From positions 459,477-523,476 of the forward strand of contig VZTG01002000.1 of the NCBI GenBank assembly GCA_013397845.1: a stretch of 64,000 nt of DNA, read 5' to 3'. The position numbers were made by a program, and so were the translations under genes. This DNA comes from Melanocharis versteri (Eukaryota; Chordata; Aves; Passeriformes; Melanocharitidae). Within the stretch, counting starts at the first letter, position 1. The number at the start of each line of letters is the position of its first letter. Below, piece by piece: positions 36,501-51,500 of this stretch. The notes beneath the pieces are model-generated. The model searched no databases, had not been told where the DNA came from, and saw nothing but the letters and a program-made list of their open reading frames with translations.

Positions 36501-39500
36501 TTCTGCTAAGAGAGGCCTAAAAAGCAGAAATAGGCAAGAATGTGAGGTACGATTGTCAGAAACTGCTACTCAGACAGTACAGTACCTCATTGAGAACTTC
36601 TAGATTTACCAGATCATCATCTAGAGAGTACTTGTCAGCTCTGTCCACATGGTAAGGTCTTCTAGTATGTATTCGTTCATGCCTGCAAGTTGTTAGTAGA
36701 GCACCAGTGTTACAAAAGTGTATTAGAGACAGCAAACATTAAGATGCAAAGGGAAGTCAGGAGTGAATGTTTCTGTCATGCAGAAACACAGACATGCTCT
36801 CTGAAATGCATAATTTTGCTTGCAGTATCCTTTTATAAAAGTAATAGATCAGCTTGCTGTCCAGTGCACTACCGGTTTCCTCTTTCAAAATATATAACCC
36901 TATCTATTTATTAATGTTCAGTGAAGATTTAGCTACAGACTTACTACTCACTCACACTCACTATAAAAAAATTCTTCCTCTTTTCCCCTCCCTCCTTGCT
37001 CTAAGTTATTAAACTACCACTCAGTTTAATTAAATGCTACCCCCACGTGCCTGCCATAGTACTGCCATCTGAAGAAGTTATAAGAAGCAGTAAGTAGTAT
37101 AAAATCCTACTGTTACCTTGATGTATGCCAAAGTGCCTCCTCAGATGACCCTAGATGTGGCCCAAAACAACATTTTTGAACCACAGCTGCCATCAGACTC
37201 TAAATTGTATGGATGTTCAGTCAGCTTGTCTCCAGAGACTTAAGCCACACAACAAGCAGCAGAGACAAACTGTCACATAACCCCTTTATAATCAGATTAT
37301 ACTGAAGGAATCTTTGAAAACGCAGTGTATATGTTTTTAAACGACACATCATGTTGAAACGGGAACAAATTAAGAGGCTGTAACATGTCTTCCACAGAGG
37401 GTGTGAAATATGAATGCTGTAAGCGCAACTAGGCTTTTCTTTACAACAAACATAATCAAAGCATAGTAGAAGGACACCCACCGAGATACAGTCTGCATCC
37501 TGCTGAGTAACATTTAGCATTGATCCTCAATGACAGTCCTTGACAGACTGTTTTTGCATTGGTTGCCATGTAGAAAGTAAGAATCACATGATCAAGCATC
37601 CCAAAACAAGGCTAAATATTATATCAAGCACTAACAGAACAGTACCACAACTTGACAGGAAACACTTGTTTATCTATAATGTTCAAGGTTAATATGAAGA
37701 TGTAGAGGGTCTTTTTCTTTAATCATATCTTCATATGCTTTTGGAATCCTTTTTCAAAAATCAACATTGAGGCATTTGCATTTCCCCCCTTTATGTACAC
37801 TTCCATATTTCAAGATAATCATCATTCATTCAATAAAGAGAATGTTTTCATAACCAAGAGCTATTACATCATCAGAAAAATTATTGCACGGAAAGCCTCT
37901 GATAAAGAGGAAGGAAAAGAGTGTTAACCATGAGTACAGCTTCCTCGATAATTGTGAATCACATTTAAAGATAATATTTTTCTTATGTCTATTTTTATTC
38001 ACTTTCCTTATTTCCTCTTGGCTACTCAATGAGTCCTAGAAAACTATTCTGTAATGGTTTATTTGAATTGTAACTAAATAAAATTGTGCAAACTGTTTTG
38101 TGAGCTAGGAAATAAAACAGTGGGAGGACAGCAGGTTTTGCTGACAGTCCCACAACGTTCTCACAGATAGTAGTTTGCTTGATGTTGTACATATGAAGCA
38201 ATGAAAGAAGGACACAAGAACACAAATAAGAAGCTATGAAAGAAAAATTGTTATAGTGGGTATTATTTTCCGTGGGCAGAATGGTGATCATTTGAATTTG
38301 TTCAAAATTCCATTCAATTAAATATTCCATTTCCTGGTCTTCGATTAGGTATTGGGCTGTGGGTTCTTCTGTCTTTTTTTTCTTGAGTCACATATGCAAA
38401 AACATTACACTTTGCTGACAAGCCAGATCCTCAAAGGAGTAAGAATGCATGATGTCCTACTAGGGTTTTTAAGTGTTGTTTCCCTTTCAAACCAGAATTC
38501 AACCTCTTCTTTTACTGCACTGTTGTAAATAACTTAAATCATTTAGAGATGGGAGCACCCCTTGGTCTACAAATGAACGAAATATTTTAACAGTTGCTTT
38601 ACTTCATGAAGATGTAACTAACAAAGCAATGGCTAGGCATTATAGCTAACATAACTCATCTGTGAAGCTTTTTCTTCCTGGATCAAAACATCATAGCCAC
38701 AATACCGGATTGCAACAAACTGCAAGTAGGGACACATCTACGAGAGTGCAAGGAGGAGGGGGAAGAGGGCACATTCAAACCTAAGCATGTCTAATTGCAG
38801 AATGGCTTTGTAAACTAATCTGTTATCTGATTGTGTATTAAACTCCTGCTGTTTGTTCACCTTAAGTGATAAATGAATCAATTTTTTTTTTAAACTGGAA
38901 AGGGTTCCTCTCAAGCCTATATAAACAAATAAGGAAACTGGTCTTAGTTAAACATAAGTAAAACACCTTTGTGCACATATTTTCCAGCACTTAACTCATT
39001 TTCCTAAGTACATGATTAAGAAGAGGATATTAGGAGCATAACATCACATTAGCTTCAAATCTCCTGCTGGCCTCATCAGTTTTCTACTGACCCTATGTCC
39101 TCCAATGCATTGACAGAGTGGGAAGGACAAATACAGTCAGTAACCTTTAATTATTTCCACAATTTTACATCAGAAATACAATCTGCTTTTAAAATATATA
39201 TTAAAAATTCCTAAAAAGCAGAATGAAACACTCTTAACTGGGGAAATAACTCAGTATATTTTTTGCGTAAAAAGTAGAATTATCAGCCATTTTTTAATTA
39301 CCCTCCCTTTCTGGCAACATATAGAAAAGTGCAAACTCTAAGCAAAAAGAAAATCAAAGATGTTATGCTATGTTATCTTCCTTAAGTTTCCAGCAATTTT
39401 CTGAAGCAATCCCTGCAAGATGTAGTCTCTTCACAAAACAAAAGAACTGCTGTAAAGAGTGCAAAGGGCCAGTCACTCAAGGTACCTAATTCTATTATAG

Positions 39501-42500
39501 ACTCACAGGATGGTTTGGGTTAGAAGAGACCTGAAGAGCACCATGAAATTGATTCCAGAAATCTAGTGATGAGCACTGTCTGTTGAAAAAGGCTCTATGC
39601 TCCAAAGCACCTTCCTGTTACTGTTTTATCAGGCAGTAATAGCTGGAAGGGACAGTTTTCTTGGATTTTGGAGGAGGAGCAAAAGGCAGGAAGCACTTCT
39701 CCCTTGAGAGAACCATTTCATGAAAAGGTGGGAAGCATTCATTTGTTCTACTTGTGGTAAAGATACAGTTCGAAAGAAAGTAATCAGTAATAGTAATAGA
39801 AGTGCACTTTAAATAGCTATACACTCCTATATCCTGCTGTCAAAGGATGGGGAAAGAAAAGCTAGATGGATGACGCAAACTTCTAGATCAAAAAGTCATT
39901 TTGCCGGCAGGTCTAACCTGAGCATCAAAGCAACACAGACGAAGAATTTTTGCCTTCATTGGGAAGCTTCTTCTCTAATCTCTCTCCCCTCCATCCCTAA
40001 CATCCTTAGGGCCTTTCAAGAGGCCCTTACTTGGGCCTCTTGGTGCAGTTAAGCATTTATGTTTACTGCTCGTTTGTTTCTAGGATGCACAAAGGTACAA
40101 CGGTTTCTGTATTTGGTCTTCTTTACATTATTGCCAATTTAAAAATTAATTCCTGAGATTTACAAGAAAAATACTCAACACAACGAGAAAGAAAAAAGGG
40201 GAGAGTGTGATACTGCCACACAGAGATACACAGCCTATTTCCCATGCATTGCAAAGACTTAGTTTTGCTCCTTTATATCAAATTTCAGCCTGAAGTAATT
40301 TGTTGAAGCAAGGTCATAACAGAGACACTGACACAGCCTTAATTACAATATAAATGCTACAGCATTGAGCATTTACAACCTCCAGTAAAAACACATACAC
40401 TATACTCAGAACAAGATCACTTTTGGAGGCCACAGTAGCTTTGAGATTTAAAAAATATATATTAAAAAGGGGAAAAAAGAGTTTTAAACTCATTTGCCTA
40501 ATATTCATATAGAAGAAGGCTGGAAGAATTGCATTAAATTACATTCTGTATAGCATTAGAGAACTATTTCTGGTTCTGTTTCTGTTATTATCTGTGAGTC
40601 CAAAGAAAATTACTGGCTGGATGCAATCAAGTTCCTTGCAGTTAATTGCTTTCAAATCTGAATGTGAGCTGGCAGAGAAGCTTGATATCTGGTAGTAAGA
40701 ATTACTTCCTTGGATGGACTGCTGCTGTAATCCAGCTGGTTCATGAGAAGGGGGAAGCTGCCAAGACCTGGTAGTGTCATTCTAATATCTGACAAGGTAG
40801 CCTGAACATACCTGCCCTTCTCAAGCTATTAAATGCTCTTTTTTTTTCCCCCTTTCCTATTTTTTCCCCAGGCTTCTTCAAGTTTGATTCTTCCTGATGT
40901 ACAGATTTGCATTTTAGCCTTCAAAATGCAAGGTTTCACAAGTGTCTGTTCCCCTTTAGAGAAACAAACTTCTAAATGGTGACCAGCAGGAGCACACTGA
41001 CCCAGCATCACCCAAAACTGTAAACTCTGAACCCTTTATTGTCTACCTTAAACGTGTTTTAAACCATATTCATTCAAATGCAGAAGCTTCTTCATTCTTT
41101 TAAAAACTGAAACCAGAGGTTAGTAGATCCTTTCTGATTCCTATGAAGAAGACTATTTACAGAAAGGAACAGAAGATACTCAGTTTGTAGGAAAACATCT
41201 AAGAGAAGAAAGAGCCATGTCTGGAGCTCGCCTCTTCAAACCTGCTGATAATTGGGAAGCTGCTGCTTTGAACTGTATAACCCAAACCATTCAATGCTTC
41301 ATCAACATTAACTTTCGAACATCAAATCATTATATAACGTTTACATCAGGGGTTATTAGGTTATTGAGGAAATACAGAAGATCCTGGTTTTTCTCAAGTT
41401 GACCTCCAGTGACATTTGACAGGCAGGGCTAACAAGATTAATGTAGATGCCAACTGGTGATTATTAAATATTTTTGTTACTTTAAAATTAATATAGACTT
41501 ATCTACTGCATTTCATAGAGGTGTTCCACGTTATCTCCTCCAAAAGAACAGCCAAATGCCACACAGAAACCCATAGTATCTGAAATTTTGAAAGATAGCT
41601 TCAAAAAATTTTACCAAGAGCAAAATTTTTAGAATGCATTCCATGAAGACTCTTCTTCCCTGCCTCCAGTTCTAAGCTTTTAATCAGGTATTTTCCTCCT
41701 TGGTGTTCTGCTTCTCCACCACAGTGAAAAGGCAGTTAAAAGATCAGCTACTACATTTGAATTTCTCCATCTCACATGTTATGACATTTCTTTTTTAGAT
41801 TTTCTCTTACATGCTACTCTCAATAGAGAAATCTGTTATTTTAAGACTGGGCATAAGTAGATAATGTCTTAATTGTTGTAAATTCAAATGGGAAAAGAAA
41901 AAACCAGAACATTTTAATTTCATTCCCTTTTGCTGATGGTGAGTGCTTTTCAAGGCCTCCAGTTAAAGATTTAAAATTCTATAGTTTTCCATTAGTTCTA
42001 CTCACAAGCCACAAAACATTTTTTGTTCTGTTTTTTAGGGAATAAAACTGAGAGTTTACTTTTTTTGAGACAGTCTTCCTAAAGGATGCAAGATTTTATC
42101 ACCATAATTTATGCAAGGAAGGGCTGGGAAAATAGAATACTGGGGTTCCAAATGAGTTTCCCTTTTAAATATCTCCATTACAAGCTCTGTTGCATTTTTA
42201 AACATTTTTTATGGAACTTGCTAAAATTCCTAGCTTAAAAGGCTTTGAAAGTTCTTACATCTGTTTTTCAACTTTTTCAACACTGAACCAGCTGCCAGCT
42301 TTGCCAGCTTGAGATAAAGTCCTGACAAGGACAAACAAACGGGGATAATGCTTGACGTTTATAAAAAACCACCTGAGAATGTACCCACTTTTCTCAGTGC
42401 ATTTTGCCAGTGTAGACAGCACAAAGAGTCATTTAAAATCTAGCAGTATTAGCAAACAGACTCAATCTCTTCTGACTTCCTCCTTAAGCAGGCTGGTTAT

Positions 42501-45500
42501 CAGCCTGTATGTGGGAATCTCTTGTACTATGAATCAAAAAAGCAACCAACCACACTAATAAGTTCAAGAGATCAAAAGGTGCACTTGGAAAGTGAGCAGC
42601 TCTCTCATAACCTGCCTTAATGGATTATCAAACACACTCAAACATTATTTAACAATAACATAATCTGCACAAACAAAGCAAATGTTTACTGTTAAGTGAG
42701 AATTAATAATATCCATAATTTGTAACGTATCTCTGCCTAGAGCCTTCCCAAAGCGTTCCCCAGACTCTAGGGCAGGAAGAATGCAAATAAAATGGCCAGA
42801 GCTCCAGGCATTATACATGTTTCTGTTCATTAACAGGTTTACAGTGACCAAACAGTACAGAATAGTATGGCTTTATAGAACAAGATGAAGTTCTTGCCTC
42901 AGCAAACTGCTATCTCTTTTTCATAGGTATAATATATTAAGTAAAACTATTAATAGCCATTTTATAAGTGAAAGGAACAGAGAAATATTGAGGGCAAGTG
43001 GTAGAACAGAGATTACACAGCAAATCAGAGCAAGAATGAGGAACAGAACACAAATCTCCACTATGTATTTGCATTATAATTCAGGGGATGCCTGAACATT
43101 CTTGGTATTTTACTGACAAGCAATCATATGAATCTTTATCTTGAGGAACCTATCCCTGAAATATTTATGGTAAGCTTGACTTGTGTCCTTTTTTACTTAA
43201 GAGAATACAGTATTAATCACACTCAGACACGCTGAGTCTATCAACATTCAGTTATTATTTTTGTAACAAAAACATTTTTATAGTTCTGCTTATCATTCCT
43301 GACCAATGTTTGCTTGTTCTGTTGTCCACACCTTGCTGTAACTTAGATTCCTTCTTTTTTCCTCCATTCTCCAATTTTATGCTACATGAAGTACAAATCT
43401 TTAGGGATGAATGACATTTCTTGTTCTCACAATGTTACTATGCATAAGGACATTATTTGAACAACCATCACACAGTATTTGTGTGAATACAGAAGTGGGA
43501 AAGTAAAAAAAAAAAAGAATGAAAAACTGGAAAAAACTGAGTGAGAGCCTGTGAAAGCATCCTCTCTGATTTTAAGAAATGCTTCCTGCCTAGAGGCAGC
43601 CAAATATTGATAGGAATAAGACTGCTGTGACTCCGAAGATGAACAAGAAATCAGTATCCATGCGTTAAAAAGGAATTCTGTTTTTGACTTTAGAATAGAT
43701 GGGGAAGAATACTTCAGCATGGCTGGAATGAATACATGTGAAGCAATGCTCTGATGTACTAACCTTTATTTTTCAAGGATTGAAGAACTTTTATAAAAAT
43801 AGAACTAGTGGACTACTTAACACTGAATAAATTTCTCAGAATTAAACTCCATATAATTGTTACCACGTCAAAGCTGTTAATGGAAAGAGTATTGATGCTA
43901 ATTAGCAATTATGCTTTGGTATTGTTAGAAAAAACACACAGTTAACTGATAGCTTCTAAAAGGGATATGGGTAAGAAAGACAATACCCAGAGCTCATCCT
44001 TACACAGCTGTGACATTAGACTTTGTCACCAAGTTTTTCCTCGTGAGAGTATAAGACACAGGCAATGCAGGAGTGGAGTGCTAATGCTGAAATGGCAAAA
44101 CACAAGAATTTCAGTCTAAAAGATGCCAACAGATGAAAAAAATAATCTTCTTCCTCATTACAAGTGTGGAAAGAGCGGTATTCTGGCTGGGTTTTCTGAA
44201 AACACCTATTTGCATAAGGATAGAAGATATCTGCATCTCACCAATGAAAATAATTTAGGGAAAAACAGAACCAGTAGAAAAGTTTCAAAGAGTATCTATT
44301 TCAGTAAAAAAGCAGAATGAATTGTTAACGTAATTTTTAATTTTAAAAGTGGTCTTTTACTAGCATAAACATTTTCTTTTTATTATTCATTTTTAACCTA
44401 AAGGAAATCATAGAATATAAAATTCTCTAGTAAGTTGCTTCACGGAAAAGTAACAACAGTATGTTCATCAGCAACAAACTGATGATAGCAAGGAATGTGC
44501 GTTAACAGACTTCTTGAGCTCAAGGTCAGTAAAAAGCCCCTTCAGCTCAGAGGTCTGAAGAAATGTACTGAAGTTAAGCCTAGCTACACTGCACACAAAG
44601 AAGCTGACAGAATAACAATGAAAGAAACTAAAATAAGGTGATGTTTCAGCCTGTGACTCCAGAGGCCGACCCAGATGATCCTGCCAAAAGTGGCCAGCCA
44701 GTTTCTTTCTACCACTCTCCCACTTAGTCCTGGTCATGTGAAGCATTCCCTCCTTCACTTCAGCTATATCACCTGAGGCACCTCTCTGCAAACACTAACA
44801 GAATAGAAAATTATCTGTGTTTCTGCTGATTTAGTTTTTTTCTCTCACTGTAGAAGTTCAAGCTCAGGAGGTTTTTGACAATCACTGAAGCTGCAATAAA
44901 AAAGCATCATGAGTTTTGTTTCTGGGAGTTGAGGGAAAATGAGAGAAAGAAGCTGGTTCTCTCCTTTTCACTAGCTGATCTAGCAGTGCACTGCTAGATC
45001 AGCTCTCCATGTCCCTCCTTCACACGCCCTATGTCATCAGTACTCACTTCTTATTCTGCAGGCTTGCTCTCAGGCACAATGACCTGAAGCGATGTACCGA
45101 AATAGGCAAAACCGGCACGGCCCCACTGGAAAGAGAATCCTGTTACAAACCCCACAGGTGCTGAGTCTATACAGAATCAAAAGACACAAATCCAAAGCAC
45201 CATCCTGGAATACTTTCATATGAGACAAAACACAGATACCTCCTGACCAGCTGTCATCACCAGTGACTCCCTGGGCTCCCTCAAAGATGAAGTGCTGTTA
45301 ACACAAGCATATTGATGATTTCCCAGTTTCTGGAAATTTTCAGTCTGTGCTCTGAGAACATTTTCTCTTACTTATCTTTTAAATGATTGATCTGCAGTGT
45401 TGCTCTACTCCTAAAAATGGGTGTCTATTTTTCTTTATTTCCGAACACCAGGAAATTAATGTACATTTCATTGTACCTGTCATGGGAGCATCAATAAACA

Positions 45501-48500
45501 GAAAAAGCATGCACTATATTCAGTGTTGTAATAGAAAGGTTTTACCTAACATGGGTTTGAATTGGCCTTATTTACTTTGAAGTGGTGACTATACATTCAG
45601 ATGACTTCTACAGATCATCACAAATGAATGCCAGTAAATTTTTTACACTACCATCTGGTCAAAACGTTCTTCTGCATGTCAAATTTGGTATTGAAAATTA
45701 TGTTGTAGATGCGTTACAGAGGTTTTAAAGGCTTTTAACTGGTAACAATTTTTCTAGAGGGTACAATATCCCTATTACAGAGCCAAGTTTTTTACTGTTA
45801 TGAGGCTATGTCAATCCTCTGGGGAAAATTATAATTAGATGCTCCTGGTGGTTGGTTCCTTTGTAATAATCTTATGTTTCTAGTCCAGTATCAACTGTCT
45901 GGCCCACAGACTTAATATTTTGCAGGGATATGCTTTTGCTATCTCATTAAAGTCGGTACCAATTTGACCAAGTTTAAAATCTTCAGAATACCATTCTGAA
46001 CAATATGTTGCAGATTTCAGTGGTAAAAAATAACTAGATTTTTTTGTCCTCACTGAGCATGCTCTCAACCCTGATCACAGGGGGCTGGGGCTCCACAGAA
46101 CAAGGATTCCATAGTATAACTGTAAAACAAGAAAGATTTTTGTTTGAAAATAAAATATTTAAGCTGGGTTAGGTGGTGACAGGACAGACAAGGAGTTAAA
46201 CTCCCTTAGATGAGCACTGATTCATACTAGGGTGCTGAGAAGTAAAATCCTTCCTACATTCCAGTCAAGGTGCAGCAGCTTGTCTGTCACAGCACACCCA
46301 GTTGATACATGAAAAGGCTTGAGGAAAGAAATACTGTCTTGGTCTTGGTTCTTTGTCACTGCACATTATGGAGCTCAATCCCAGAAGAATGTATTGGAAT
46401 ACCATGACAAATCTATTTCAGAGCTCCTCTTAGCACAAGGATCATTTCACTCTGTCTATATGTGCAATCAGGTCAACAGCTAGAAAAATTCTGATACCTC
46501 TCGGGCCAGCCAGGCCATAGCTGTAGGCAACGTGATCTGTGAGGTGCTGTATGGGGAAGGTATCTTAGGAAACTAGATAAAGCAGAAACTTCTACTGTAA
46601 CGCTGGCGTAACTCCCATCCACAGTGAGTATGTTTTCCCAGAAAACAAACAAAGAAACCAACAAGAACAAACACACACACCCTGCAAAAACAAACAAACA
46701 AAAACCCATCACCTACAGAAGTCAGCTTCACCTTGAAACTGTACTTAACAGCCATTCCTTTATTTTAACTTGTATATTTTTGTTTGGGCCTTCAGCATTT
46801 AAGCCACAGAGTTTGATGACATGTAAGTATGTACATGTTTATGACTTACGAATCATAACATCTAATTTACTTCATCAACATTAGTATGTAGTTATTTATA
46901 ATAATGGGCCACAGCTTATCTAACTCTAGAATTTCATATTACAGAATGATTGCTGAGCTTGGGACAGTGTGTTCATTTGCATTTAATTCTCTTTTGAAAC
47001 AGTGAAATTCTGCCACCCTCTGGACAACAACTAAACTAAGACATATTTACAATCTGCCTCAAAAGATGCCACTTCTGCTGATAAACACGGATTGTTTTTT
47101 AAGTACATTTTAAAATTAATTCTTGGGCTGAATAAAAAAATAGAAGTTGTTATTATTAAACTACAGGCAAAACAACTACTTTCAGTAGTGAACATCCTTC
47201 TTACTAATAGGATTTAATCAAACAGCAAACTTCAAAATTTTCTGTTCTTAATTTTTTCTAGTAGTCACCTGAATGCTCACAGTTGTATTTTTAAAGATCC
47301 GTTACCAAAGTACAATATAGTTTTTCATGCCAACATGTATTTCCACAAATCAGAACATTCTGGAATTATCAACATCTTTCTAACTGAGCCAAATGAGAAC
47401 AAGTATAGAACAGATTTCAGTTGGGGAAAAAAAGGCAAAGAAGGTTGCATTATGGCTGATCAAACTAGCTTTAAAAAGTATCAAAGGGAAAGCATGTCTC
47501 TTACATTCACATGGCAAGCAGCACTTATTGCTAACAAAATTGCCAGTCGACACATTAATACGATCATTTGAAACAGTGAAAGTCACATTTGAAGTTTCAA
47601 TCTGTGCTTCCAGTATATGTGTGGGGAAGGAGGGCTGTAGCATATATGTTGCTACGTACAGTACCTTGCACAGTACCTTGTTTTGGCTATGGAGCCTAGC
47701 TGCTGTTGTTCTTGGATGAGCTCAGCCAGCTGTTTTTGCAGAGACATATCTTTACCATGTACTTGTTTAATAAACGGATGTTCCAAAAGATGGGTGACCG
47801 AAGGACGCTTTTCAAAGTCTTTGATTAGACACCTGTGACAGAGAAACAGGGGTCTCAGACAATGATCTCATTTCATTACAGCATGAATTGAGTCAGCTTA
47901 CAGTGTGGCTGTTACTCTGTTTTCTTTTTCCACTAATTTGAGTTCCTCAATATGTAATAAGACTTTTCCACACTGCAATAAATCTGGCATAAAATACTTA
48001 GCTAAGTGAATGCACTCTACAAGTATACTAGCATAAAGGCTACAAATTCAAGCTTATTTAATCTTTTTAATGGTAACTAGGTTGCTAGGGAAAAGTTACA
48101 TTGCATCCTGTAAGAGCTATACAGTAAATATATATAAAAATTAAGATGAATAGACAATACTTCATTCACTTTAATTTTTCACCTATTCTCCAATGAGAGT
48201 TTGACAATGAATTGTAGAATACAGCCTATTAAAAATCACGACTGAAACCTGTGGTACAACATTAATCAGAACTACTTGATATAGAGCTTTGTTTTTAAAA
48301 TTCATCTTACGGGTAGATATTCTATATCGCAATGATGAGTGCTAGCGTAAGAATTATAAAAAATTCTGCAAACCTGCATAATTCAGTCTGGAAGAGAAAG
48401 GAATGAGTCAGAATTAATTGCTAGCCAGGGTACCAAAGTTCTTTCTGTGACAGGAACAGGTGAACTAGTAATGAGTAAAGAAATACGTCCTATTAAATCA

Positions 48501-51500
48501 GCATAAAATAAAGTACCATGCTGATTTATATAATCGAGATTTAAATTTGAAGAAGCCATCACTCAAGTTGAATTATTTTCAGCATAATAAAGCTGAAATA
48601 CCACCGTTCAAACAGAAGAATGGTCCAACAGGATAAGACTGCTTTCAAGTATCCTCTAATTGATAATATTAAATCATTCTGTTCATCTTGCTCAAATAGT
48701 AATATTGACATTATTTGAGAATGTGAAAAAGAAGTGCCACAATTCAGTATATACCTCCCTTCTAGTATCAATAATTTTAGCAAATTATAGCTCAAGATGA
48801 ATTTATTTGATGAGATGCATTCATATTACATACTTCACAATTTTATTTTATATTTGCTGAATAAGTACCTAAAGTACTTCCCTTGCAGGCCAAATATCAC
48901 AAATAAAGACTAGCATTTTAGCCAAAAGTTCAGTGAAACTTTAGCACCTTTTCAAATTTATATTCTAGTAATAAAAATAGCAATGTACAAAATTTAAACT
49001 ACATTACAGAAACTCATACACATTAATTGATTTCAAATACTACCAAACACATTAGCAAGTTATTAAAGTTTAGCCTCACCTCAAAGACTTTAGTGAAGAC
49101 TAAAGTCTGGTCTCAAAATGATCCTGAAATATCTTTGAACATAACTTTAATACTTTAGGTTCCCGAAAACCATTTTGCAAACCTCTTCTGTACATTTAGT
49201 CCAGAAAAGAAAGTCTGTAAAATGTGTCACCAGTTTTGGAACTATTTTGCTGAATTTTGCTATAGGCTAGAACTGTAGCCTCCTGATAGAAACACTAAAG
49301 CAACACAACCTGCTTTATCTCCATCCCTCTGAGCAAAGGCTATAAATACCAGTCCTTCCCCTCCATGAAAAGATCAATCATTAGCCTTGAACAGGTTCTG
49401 ACAATCCCCCCTACCCCTTTTCTTTTTTGTAATCTGGGAGTTTTAAAAGTCAATACACCCACACAGACAATATGGTCCATGCCAATCCTGTTTAAATTCA
49501 TGTTTCCTGAGAAAAAGGAAAAAAGCATTTGAAAAGAAAGACAACATTAATCAGGAAGACAGAGGAAAAGAGAACAAAACAACAAAAGCTACGCATTATA
49601 CAAATTCACAGATTGATGGCAAGTATCTGAAGTGGAGATTTCAGTCTGAAAAGCTCATGCAGTCATGATTTTTACCATTCTATCAACAATTCCAAATTTA
49701 CAATGTTTATGTTTAATTGTTAATATCTAAATGTTCTTGTTAAGTTTGATTTCATCTAGAGTTTTTCAGTACTATAACTGAATCCAAGTGAATCTACGTC
49801 ATAGGATCATGAATAGTTTGTGTTGGAAGGGACCTTTCAAGGTCATCTAGTCCAAACCCCCTGCAATGCACAGGGACATCAACTACATCAAGTTGCTCAG
49901 AACCCTATTCAACTTGACTGCTCCCAGTGATGGGGTATCTACCAACCTGTGTCAGTGTTTCACCTCAATGTAAAAAACATCCTTCTGATATCTAGTCTCA
50001 ATTTACTCTCTCTTAGTTTAAAACCATTATCTCTTGTCCTATCACAAAAGGCACTTGCTTTTCAGATAATAACATTAGAGTTTAAATGGATTCTCTTCAA
50101 AAAATTACATTGTTTCCGACAGGATATCTTGTCTTTATCAAAAGTGTGAAGAACATATAAACCTTTGAGCTGGTGGCATGCAGTTATTAATATGAACTCT
50201 CTGAGCTCTGAACAATGCACTCACAGAGACACTCTACAGATAGGATACAGAAGCTGCATCAGAGTTTTTCCATATACATGGCCCCTAGGTGAAACATCCA
50301 AAAGTCCAGGATACTGCACTCATTGTGGAAGCCCAACAAGAAGAGACATTTTGGAGAAAAAAAGTTCTTAGTTTCTCTATTGCATGCCTGAAATGTGAGC
50401 TTTTTTAGGTCTGGCAGATGCTTTAATGAGCACAGGTAAGTTCTGTGGAGGAGCTGATCTTGGAGATCTTTAGGATTATCTTTGCTTCTGTTGCATAATC
50501 CTGCCAATCCCCCACTGACTATTCACTTTGTGTGCATGCTTCACCTTTGCAACAATCGATACTTATCTATTGTTTCATCTAAATGCAGCCTTCATTCTCT
50601 GGTAGCAGGATATTGCTGCAGTCTGTGTTCATGTAGGATTTCACTTGAAACACAACCAAAACTGGTAGATTGCAGGATGACTAAGGTAATGACACAAGAC
50701 ACATGGACATGACTGTGTGATCAAACTCTCTGTTCCAAGCTCAGACAGAGCACTCTGCCTATTGTACCAAGTTTGTGCCTGCATCGGGAGAATAGAGTCC
50801 TTTCAGATGGTAAATGAGATGACACAACAAAGCAGAGCGCTAGTAAATAACAGCTGTGCATGGGTGAGGGAGAGCTGCTTAAATTCATGTCTGTAACTTC
50901 GTGTGTGAGTACTTCAGCTTCAGGGAAGAGACTGACAGGAGAATGAACATTTCCACTGGAGCTGGTTTAATCCATCAAGTCAAATGGTAAGTTCCTAGCA
51001 CTTTAAAAACACAGCAGCAGAAGACCAGGCAGGCCAGAGGAAATTGAAGTGTGTATGGCGCACACACCCTGTTTTGACACAGTCACTTCTAGAAATTACT
51101 CCCTACTATATTTCAAATGCAGTAAACAGCTTGCAGCTTAGTCACTGTAGGTACTGTGGGCTCAGTCTGTAGTCAAATATTCAGTGCCAATTTGATGTCT
51201 CACCAGGCATGTTGTGATGGAATGTAGGATGGAAAGCTGTCATGTGACACCGAAAACATAGCCCTTATGTTTCTCAGTGCATATTCCTTCGTCCTTATTC
51301 CTCTCTGTAGAAAAGACCTATTCATATTCTGCTTCTACACACTGTCAGTTCAACTGTGTTGCTTTTAGTGCAACATGAATGCCTGCTGCTGCTGCTGCTG
51401 TTCTTAGTCAATATCATCTGTAAAATAAAAATTCTTGGGACACCAACTCAGTGCTAATGAAAAATGATGCATCAGACTGCCACTGTCACTGCAGGTGTTC

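Larger units (their letters stand above)
36683..47676 (-). other. MYO3B: MYO3B intron, 11.0 kb
   Basis: AT-rich intron between the kinase-end exon and the pre-motor exon. It contains a small CR1 3'-end relic (39495-39560), a 32-bp perfect palindrome (44973-45004) and an A/C-rich simple repeat (46641-46706). I see no alternative exon. Confidence 0.85.
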
